Below, piece after piece: positions 5,701-13,568 of a stretch of DNA of 13,568 nt. The position numbers were made by a program, and so were the translations under genes. The notes beneath the pieces were generated by a model, which had not been told where the DNA came from, did no database searches, and saw nothing but the letters and a program-made list of their open reading frames with translations. The DNA is from Pseudomonadota bacterium (GTDB lineage Bacteria > Pseudomonadota > Alphaproteobacteria > Kiloniellales > J153). The stretch is taken from assembly GCA_022572105.1 (NCBI GenBank), contig JACZWN010000081.1:1-13568 (forward strand), read 5' to 3'. Position 1 is the stretch's first letter. Each line of letters starts with the position of its first letter.

Positions 5701-6546
5701 ATGGCCGCCTCCGCTCCGTCCTACTGCGCCGATCAGGTCCGTCGTTTCGACCACGACCGCTACCTGACCTGCCTGTTCGCGCCGGCCGGGCGGCGCGAGG
5801 ACCTCTTCGCCCTCTACGCCTTCAACCTGGAGGTCGCCAAGACCGCCGAGATGGTCAGCGAGGCGCCGCTCGGCCAGATGCGCCTGCAGTGGTGGCGGGA
5901 CGCCATCGAGGGCATCTACGCGGGCCGTCCGGCGCGCCACGAGGTGGTTGCCCCGCTCGCCGAGGCGGTGCGGCGCCACGGCCTCGACCACGGCGCCTTC
6001 GAGCGCCTGATCGAGGCGCGCGAATTCGACCTGGACGAGGCGCCGCCGGAGACGCTCGCCGCGCTCGAGGACTACGCCGAGGCGACCTCGGCCGGCCTCG
6101 TACATCTCGCGCTTCGGGTCCTGGGCGCGCAGGGGCGCGAGGCCGCGACGGCCGGCCGCCACGTCGGCATCGCCTGGGCGCTCGTCGGGCTGCTGCGCGC
6201 GGTGCCGTTCCACGCCGGCCAGAAGCGGCTCTACCTGCCGCGCGACCTCGGCGTGGCGGCGGGCCTGAAGGTTGGCGACCTCTTCGAACTTCGTTCCACC
6301 CCGGCCCTTCGCGGCGTGGTTGGGCAGGTCGCCGAACGGGCGGCGGCGCACCTGGGCGACGCGCGCGCGCTCGGTGCGCGGGTGCCGAAGCAAGCACGGC
6401 CGGCGCTGCTGCTGGCCACGCTCGCCAGCCAAAGCCTCGCCACCTTGGAAAAGGCGGGCTATGATCCCTTCGACGCGGGCGTTCAGGCGCGGCTCCCGGG
6501 CCGTGCCTGGCGCCTGTGGTGGGGCAACCTGCGCCGGCATTATTGA
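5701..6546 (+). CDS. NDUFAF6-like squalene/phytoene synthase-fold protein, probably non-catalytic
   Basis: The 281-residue product has the isoprenoid head-to-head synthase fold but resembles human NDUFAF6, a complex I assembly factor, more than phytoene synthases. ALYAFNLEVAKTAEMVSE (38-55) and the MRLQWWRDAIEGIY segment (60-73) closely follow NDUFAF6 (FALRAFNVELAQVKDSVSE, then MRMQFWKKTVEDIY). The two Asp-rich magnesium-binding motifs of true synthases are missing: the first place reads EVAKTAEMV and the second reads GLLRAVPFHAGQKRLYLP. A catalytic role is therefore unlikely. The ATG at 5701 begins MAASAPSYCADQVRRFDHDR and fits the promoter at 5635-5662; a GTG at 5668 would add 11 residues. 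The cupin gene follows 48 bp later on the same strand. Involvement in complex I assembly is inference from homology. Confidence 0.88.
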   Translation: MAASAPSYCADQVRRFDHDRYLTCLFAPAGRREDLFALYAFNLEVAKTAEMVSEAPLGQMRLQWWRDAIEGIYAGRPARHEVVAPLAEAVRRHGLDHGAFERLIEAREFDLDEAPPETLAALEDYAEATSAGLVHLALRVLGAQGREAATAGRHVGIAWALVGLLRAVPFHAGQKRLYLPRDLGVAAGLKVGDLFELRSTPALRGVVGQVAERAAAHLGDARALGARVPKQARPALLLATLASQSLATLEKAGYDPFDAGVQARLPGRAWRLWWGNLRRHY

Positions 6547-6594
6547 TCGGGCACGCCAAGCGTCACAGGCACTTTTCGCCAAGGGAGGCACGAC

Positions 6595-6969
6595 ATGGCC
6601 GTGGAAAATTTCTTCAACCTCTCGGATCCGGACCAGGGCATCCCCCGGCAACTGGCCGAGGGCATCGCGACTCGGGTTTTTCCCGGCGATCAGGCGATGC
6701 TCTCGCTGGTCACCATCGAGCCCAACGCCGAGGGGCGCATGCACAGCCATCCCGAGGAGCAGTGGGGGATCCTGCTCGAGGGCGAGGGGGTGCGCGTTCA
6801 GGGAGGCGTGGAGGTCGCGGTCAAGAAGGGCGATTTCTGGCGCACGCCGGGCGGCGTGCCGCACAGCTTCCGGGCCGGGCCCTCGGGCGCCACGGTGCTC
6901 GACGTTTTCGCCCCGCCGCGCGAGGAGTACCGCAAGGCCGGCAGCGGCTTCGCCACCGCGGAGGCGTGA
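6595..6969 (+). CDS. Small single-domain cupin protein
   Basis: The 124-residue product is one cupin barrel. Motif 1 is G-R-M-H-S-H-P-E-E-Q-W-G-I-L-L-E-G (about 47-63), with likely metal ligands His50, His52 and Gln56 or a nearby Glu. Motif 2 is GDFWRTPGGVPHSF (79-92), with His90 as the fourth ligand. There is no signal peptide and no helix-turn-helix domain, so it is a stand-alone cytosolic cupin: a small metalloenzyme (dioxygenase, isomerase) or a binding protein. Substrate cannot be told from sequence. AGGGAGG at 6582-6588 lies 6 nt before the ATG and is a strong ribosome binding site. It lies between the NDUFAF6-like and RraA-like genes on the same strand and may belong functionally with the RraA-like gene. 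Confidence 0.9.
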   Translation: MAVENFFNLSDPDQGIPRQLAEGIATRVFPGDQAMLSLVTIEPNAEGRMHSHPEEQWGILLEGEGVRVQGGVEVAVKKGDFWRTPGGVPHSFRAGPSGATVLDVFAPPREEYRKAGSGFATAEA

Positions 6970-7027
6970 GCCACCGGTTCCTCGGTCTTCAATCTCGTCC
7001 GAACTAACGCGCGCGAGGAGGAATGCC

Positions 7028-7693
7028 ATGGCCATGCAACGCTTTGAGATCGATTTTGAGACGCTGGCGCCCGAGGCGCTCGATGCCTGGCGTGGGATCC
7101 CGCCGGCGGTCGCCTCCGATTGCATGAACCGGAGCCGCTTCATGGCCGCCGCGATCAAGCCGGTCAAGCCGGGCACCACGTTGGTCGGCCAGGCCCGCAC
7201 CGTGACCTCCATGGTTGGCGACAACGGCATCAGCCACGTCGCCACCGCCTTGCTCCGCCCCGGCGAGGTCCTGGTGATCGACGCCAAGGGCTACGAGGAC
7301 GTGGCGGTCTGGGGTGGGGTCGCGACCCGGGCGGCGCTGGCGCGCGGCGCGGCCGGGGTGGTGATCGACGGCGCCGTGCGCGACGTCGCCGAAATCCGCG
7401 ACCTGGACTTTCCCTGCTACGCCCGCGCCGTGGTGCCGAGCGGGCCGCACAAGGGCTTCGGCGGCACCATCGACGGCACGATCGCCTGCGCCGGATGTCC
7501 GGTCGCGCCAGGCGATATCGTGCTCGGCGACGACGACGGAATTGTGGTGGTGCCGCTCGCCGATCAAGCGGAACTCCTCGCCGTCTGCCAGGACAAGCTG
7601 GAGCAGGAAAAAGGCTGGCTCGCCGCCATCGAGGCCGGCCGGACCATGGCCGATCACCTCGGCCTCGGCGAGGCCGAGGTGATCGGGAAATAA
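7028..7693 (+). CDS. RraA-like / HMG-aldolase-family protein
   Basis: The 221-residue product belongs to the RraA-like family, which includes 4-hydroxy-4-methyl-2-oxoglutarate/4-carboxy-4-hydroxy-2-oxoadipate aldolases as well as the RNase E inhibitor RraA. The core is WGGVATRAALARGAAG (95-110) followed by VVIDGAVRDVAEIRD (111-125), containing Arg118 and Asp119 of the conserved substrate- and metal-binding region. The C-terminal PGDIVLGDDDGIVVVP (161-176) is also typical. The length is longer than RraA (about 160 residues) and suits the aldolase-type branch, so a catabolic oxo-acid lyase is the better guess. GAGGAGGAA (7015-7023) sits 4 nt before the ATG at 7028; an in-frame ATG at 7034 is an alternative. 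The 3' end contains a perfect 33-nt inverted repeat, and the stop abuts that of convergent trmFO. Confidence 0.88.
   Translation: MAMQRFEIDFETLAPEALDAWRGIPPAVASDCMNRSRFMAAAIKPVKPGTTLVGQARTVTSMVGDNGISHVATALLRPGEVLVIDAKGYEDVAVWGGVATRAALARGAAGVVIDGAVRDVAEIRDLDFPCYARAVVPSGPHKGFGGTIDGTIACAGCPVAPGDIVLGDDDGIVVVPLADQAELLAVCQDKLEQEKGWLAAIEAGRTMADHLGLGEAEVIGK
7652..7684. terminator. Perfect 16-bp inverted repeat inside the RraA-like gene end, possible terminator hairpin
   Basis: GATCACCTCGGCCTCG (7652-7667) and CGAGGCCGAGGTGATC (7669-7684) are exact reverse complements around a single G. The RNA would form a 15-bp GC-rich stem with a GGC loop. On the plus strand an AT-rich GGGAAATAATTATT follows rather than a pure T tract, so termination would be imperfect. 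It encodes DHLGLGEAEVI, so the hairpin is fully embedded in coding sequence. Confidence 0.55.
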
Positions 7694-9091
7694 TTATTCC
7701 GCCGCGCGGGCGGTTTGTGTCATCCAGGCGTCGAGGTCGCTGAGCGCGCGGGCCGAGAGCGCGGGCTTGCGCTCCTTGCGCTTGATGCGCTTTCCCTCGG
7801 GGGTGGTCATCGGCGGGAACAGGCCGAAGTTCACGTTCATGGGCTGGAAGCTCCGCGGCCCGGGCTCGATCCGCGCGCCGGGCAGGTGCCCGCCGGTGAT
7901 GTGGTTCAACAGCGCCCCGTGGGCGGTGGTCGGCGGCGGCGCCACGGTCTCGCGTCCCAGGCGCTCGGCGGCGGCGAAGCGCCCGGCGATGAGCCCGATG
8001 GCGGCGGATTCGACGTAGCCCTCGACCCCGGTGATCTGGCCGGCGAAGCGCAGGCGCGGCAAGGCCTCGAGCCTGAGCGTGGCGTCGAGCAGTTTCGGCG
8101 AATTAATGAAGGTGTTGCGGTGCAGCCCGCCCAGGCGCGCGAACTCGGCGCGCTCCAGGCCGGGGATGGCGCGGAAGATGCGCGTCTGCTCGCCGTACTT
8201 CAGCTTGGTCTGGAAGCCGACCATGTTGTAGAGCGTGCCGAGCGCGTTGTCCTGGCGCAGTTGGACGACCGCGTGCGGCCGGCGGCCGGTGCGCGGATCG
8301 GTGAGACCCACCGGCTTCATGGGCCCGTAGCGCGGCGTGTCGAGGCCGCGCTCGGCCATGACCTCGATCGGCAGGCAACCCTCGAAATAGGGCGTCGCGG
8401 TCTCCCAGTCGTGGAACTCGGTCTTCTCGCTTTCGAGCAGCGCCGCGATGAAGGCTTCGTACTGATCCTGGTCGAGGGGACAGTTGATGTAATCGGCGCC
8501 GTCCCCGCCAGGCCCCACCTTGTCGTAGCGCGACTGGAACCAGGCGGTCTCGAAGTCGATGGACTCCTTGGTGACGATCGGCGCGATGGCGTCGAAGAAG
8601 GCCAAGTCGTCCGTGCCGGTCAGGGCGCGGACCGCTTCGGCGAGCGCCGGCGAGGTCAGCGGCCCGGTCGCGACGATGACCGAGTCCCAGTCCTCGGGCG
8701 GCAACCCGGCGACCTCGGCGCGCTCGATCTCGACCAGCGGCTCGGCCGCGAGCTTTGCGGTCACCGCCTCCGAGAAGCCGACCCGATCGACCGCGAGCGC
8801 GCCCCCGGCCGGCAGGCGGTGGGCGTCGCCGGCCGCCATGATCAGCGAGCCCAGGCGGCGCATCTCCTCGTGCAGCAGGCCAACCGCGTTGTTGGCGGCG
8901 TCGTCCGAGCGGAACGAGTTGGAGCAGACCAGCTCCGCCAAGCCGTCGGTGAGGTGGGCCTCGGTGCCGCGTTCCGGGCGCATTTCGTGCACCACCACGG
9001 GCACGCCGGCGCGGGCGATCTGCCAGGCTGCCTCGCTGCCGGCCAGGCCGCCGCCGATCACGTGGACTGGATTCAAGGCCGGTTTGGTCAT
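7694..9091 (-). CDS. trmFO: Methylenetetrahydrofolate-tRNA-(uracil-5-)-methyltransferase TrmFO
   Basis: TrmFO makes 5-methyluridine at position 54 of tRNA, using methylene-tetrahydrofolate as carbon donor and FAD as reductant. The 465-residue product shows the N-terminal FAD-binding VIGGGLAGSEAA (11-22), the hallmark LVCSNSFRSDD (54-64), and YFEGCLPIEVMAERG (235-249). Cys56 and Cys239 correspond to the two functionally important cysteines of Bacillus subtilis TrmFO (Cys53, Cys226). GPMKPVGL (256-263), NMVGFQTKLKYGEQ and a C-terminal FQPMNVNFGLFP segment are also family features. The ATG at 9091 is the only start giving the canonical N-terminus (MTKPALNPVHVIGGG). It overlaps the upstream cyclase stop by 4 bp (ATGA), so translation is probably coupled. 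It converges on the RraA-like gene with no gap. Confidence 0.97.
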   Translation of the reverse strand: MTKPALNPVHVIGGGLAGSEAAWQIARAGVPVVVHEMRPERGTEAHLTDGLAELVCSNSFRSDDAANNAVGLLHEEMRRLGSLIMAAGDAHRLPAGGALAVDRVGFSEAVTAKLAAEPLVEIERAEVAGLPPEDWDSVIVATGPLTSPALAEAVRALTGTDDLAFFDAIAPIVTKESIDFETAWFQSRYDKVGPGGDGADYINCPLDQDQYEAFIAALLESEKTEFHDWETATPYFEGCLPIEVMAERGLDTPRYGPMKPVGLTDPRTGRRPHAVVQLRQDNALGTLYNMVGFQTKLKYGEQTRIFRAIPGLERAEFARLGGLHRNTFINSPKLLDATLRLEALPRLRFAGQITGVEGYVESAAIGLIAGRFAAAERLGRETVAPPPTTAHGALLNHITGGHLPGARIEPGPRSFQPMNVNFGLFPPMTTPEGKRIKRKERKPALSARALSDLDAWMTQTARAAE

Positions 9092-10302
9092 GCCAGGGTG
9101 AAGGCCTCTTGCGGTTCGGCGATGCCCTTGAGCTTGTGCCGCCCGAGCGAGCGGAACTGCCGCCGCGAGGCCCGGGTCACGCTGGCCGAGACCACGATCG
9201 GTTGCTCCAGGTCGGCGCTCACCTGATCGAGGCGGCTTACCAGGTTGACCGCCGGGCCGATGACCGTGAAGTCGAGCCGGTCGGCGGCGCCGATGTTGCC
9301 GTACATGACCTTGCCGACGTGGATCGCCACGCCGCACTGGAGCGGGCTCTCGCCTGCGGCTTGGCGGCGCTCGTTGAGCGCGGCGACCCCGGCCAGTGCG
9401 TCCTCGGCCGCGGTGATCGCCGCATCGCAGGCGTCGCACACCGCCGCGCTCGCCTCCGGGCAGGGGAAAATCGCCAGCATGGCGTCGCCGATGAACTTGA
9501 GGATCTCGCCGCCCCTGGCCACGACCGGTTCGGCCATGCGGTCGAAATAGTCGTTGAGCAGGGCGATCACCTCGGGCAGCGGCCGGGTCTCGGCCAGCGC
9601 GGTGAAGCCGCGCAGGTCGCAGTACCAGACGACCGAATGGATGATCTCGCCGTCGCCGCGCTTGATCGCGCCGGAAAAGATGCGCTCGCCGGCGTTGGGC
9701 CCGACGTAGGTGCCGAGCAGGTCACGGGCGGTGCGCCGCAGGTGCTGCAGCTCGACGACCGCGGCGAAGGCCGGCAGCGTCGCGTCGAGCACGGCGAGAT
9801 CCAGTTCGGTGAAGCCGCCGGGGCGGTCGGTGGCGATGCTCACCGCGTTGCGGATGCCGCCCGAGAAGGTGAGCGGCCGCATGGTGTAATCGGTGAGGCC
9901 ACGCGCCTTGAGGTCCTGGAGGATGGGGTAGTCGAGCGGACAATCGGGTTGCTCGAGCCGGCAGCGGATCGGGCCGCCGCCCTCGCGGATCGTCCGCACC
10001 GGCGAGGCCAGGTACATGTCGCGGCTCTGGATGCTATGCTCGTGGCCGAGCTCGACCGCGCCGCCGGAGTCCCAGTCCCAGACCAGGCTGCGGGCCGCGA
10101 GCTGCGGGTGCAGCTGTTGAATGTGCAGCGAGGCGCGCGTGACCGGCAGGCCGGCGTCGCGCAGGCGGCGCGCGAAGCGGTCGAACAGGAAGGCCATGCG
10201 CGCCGCGCTCAACCGCTCCTCGTCCATCAGCCAGGCGATTATCGGCCGGGCGCGGCGCTCGGCTTCGGCGGCAAGAGTCGCGGTGTCGTTCAAGGGCGCC
10301 AT
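9088..10302 (-). CDS. Class III adenylate/guanylate cyclase with N-terminal sensor-like region
   Basis: The product makes a cyclic nucleotide, most likely cAMP. The catalytic domain (about 222-404) has metal-binding Asp229 (CDLRGFT) and Asp273 (FIGDAM), substrate Lys269, Thr346 at the second base-recognition position (LDFTVIG), and transition-state residues Asn353 and Arg357 (NLVSRL). It ends in the usual HKLKGIAEP segment, and nothing essential appears lost. Residues 1-220 show no membrane segment; parts (RNAVSIATDRPGGFTELDLAVLDATL) look GAF-like, but I cannot name the domain. I chose the ATG at 10302 (MAPLNDTATL), which gives 404 residues. The frame stays open to an ATG at 10482, but that extension has poor G/C third-position bias and looks non-coding. 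No strong ribosome binding site is visible. The gene is 237 bp downstream of uvrA and overlaps trmFO by 4 bp. Confidence 0.92.
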   Translation of the reverse strand: MAPLNDTATLAAEAERRARPIIAWLMDEERLSAARMAFLFDRFARRLRDAGLPVTRASLHIQQLHPQLAARSLVWDWDSGGAVELGHEHSIQSRDMYLASPVRTIREGGGPIRCRLEQPDCPLDYPILQDLKARGLTDYTMRPLTFSGGIRNAVSIATDRPGGFTELDLAVLDATLPAFAAVVELQHLRRTARDLLGTYVGPNAGERIFSGAIKRGDGEIIHSVVWYCDLRGFTALAETRPLPEVIALLNDYFDRMAEPVVARGGEILKFIGDAMLAIFPCPEASAAVCDACDAAITAAEDALAGVAALNERRQAAGESPLQCGVAIHVGKVMYGNIGAADRLDFTVIGPAVNLVSRLDQVSADLEQPIVVSASVTRASRRQFRSLGRHKLKGIAEPQEAFTLA

Positions 10303-10539
10303 GGTTGCAGACGTGGGAAGCCCGACGCCCCGAAACAAGATCGCGCCCGGTCCGGCGGTCACGTGCATTGCGAGCCCGAGCTGGCAGCGCGAAACCTTTT
10401 GGATTTCCGACCCCAGACCGGTCAGCTTGGAGAGTTGGGAGGGAATCTCTTGGTATGTGTATGGTAGCCGGACGACTGGCAAATCGAGCCAAGCCGAAAG
10501 GTTAGGCCGGAAGGTTAGGCGGGTTGCATCGCCCCACCT
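10303..10539. other. Gap between uvrA and the cyclase gene, probable cyclase promoter region
   Basis: This gap has lower G/C third-position bias than its flanks in the frame that stays open from the cyclase, so I treat it as non-coding. I found no good intrinsic terminator after uvrA. It contains the 13-bp direct repeat at 10494-10519. On the minus strand a TTGCCA element is visible, but no convincing -10 lies at a suitable distance. Confidence 0.4.
10494..10519. repeat. 13-bp direct repeat downstream of uvrA
   Basis: CCGAAAGGTTAGG (10494-10506) is followed immediately by CCGGAAGGTTAGG (10507-10519); 12 of 13 positions match. It lies in the non-coding gap about 20 bp past the uvrA stop. Confidence 0.75.
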
Positions 10540-13536
<2,997 letters not shown>

Positions 13537-13568
13537 GCGGGCATTCTAAGCGCTGGCAGGAACCTTGG

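Noticed and set aside
5656..7287. Long minus-strand open frame across the NDUFAF6-like, cupin and RraA-like genes
   Set aside because: It spans three well-supported plus-strand genes and has no recognisable domain; the codon-position bias belongs to the plus strand.
10303..10482. 60-residue N-terminal extension of the cyclase from the ATG at 10482
   Set aside because: The codons have weak G/C third-position bias, the peptide has no domain character, and no ribosome binding site is evident. The ATG at 10302 fits better.
13537..13568. LexA (SOS) box upstream of uvrA
   Set aside because: Only a single GTTC half-site is visible; the GTTC-N7-GTTC pair used in alphaproteobacteria is not completed within the window.

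Overview
The window is a compact, very GC-rich chromosomal stretch. It looks like an alphaproteobacterium, possibly a Rhodospirillales-type lineage, although the order is only a guess. Four things point that way: the YajC N-terminus (MLISPAYAQA), the yajC-secD-secF order with a DUF815 ATPase gene diverging upstream, a folate-dependent TrmFO, and homologues of two mitochondrial complex I assembly factors (NDUFAF3 and NDUFAF6) beside the Sec genes. I see no insertion sequence, phage gene, CRISPR array, tRNA or rRNA. This is core genome with an accessory gene or two.

Left part (1-4600): a DUF815 AAA-type ATPase gene on the minus strand diverges from the plus-strand group yajC, secD, secF and an Mth938/NDUFAF3-like gene. 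YajC, SecD and SecF form the accessory complex of the Sec translocon that uses the proton-motive force to finish protein export. Convincing promoter elements face both ways in the 236-bp divergent gap. The plus-strand group probably ends at a strong bidirectional terminator at 4800-4830. Between the last gene and that terminator lies a stretch with minus-strand coding character but no start codon.

Middle (4852-7693): a minus-strand membrane protein gene, related to the membrane domain of urate hydroxylase PuuD, sits between the NDUFAF3-like gene and the NDUFAF6-like gene. Its upstream region carries a perfect 18-bp palindrome that fits the NrdR-box consensus well. The NDUFAF6-like gene (squalene/phytoene synthase fold, catalytic aspartates absent) has its own promoter. 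It is followed on the same strand by a small cupin gene and an RraA-like/HMG-aldolase-family gene, both with strong ribosome binding sites.

Right part (7694-13536, all minus strand): uvrA (nucleotide excision repair), then a class III adenylate/guanylate cyclase with an uncharacterised N-terminal region, then trmFO (tRNA m5U54 methylation). The cyclase stop and trmFO start overlap by 4 bp. The trmFO and RraA-like genes converge with no base between their stop codons, and a perfect 33-nt inverted repeat lies inside the end of the RraA-like gene.

Most of the window is well-understood housekeeping. The points most worth a second look are the NDUFAF3/NDUFAF6 homologues next to SecDF-YajC, the NrdR-like palindrome on a PuuD-type gene, the cyclase-trmFO coupling, the coding-sequence hairpin at the convergent junction, and short 15-bp tandem repeats in three different places.
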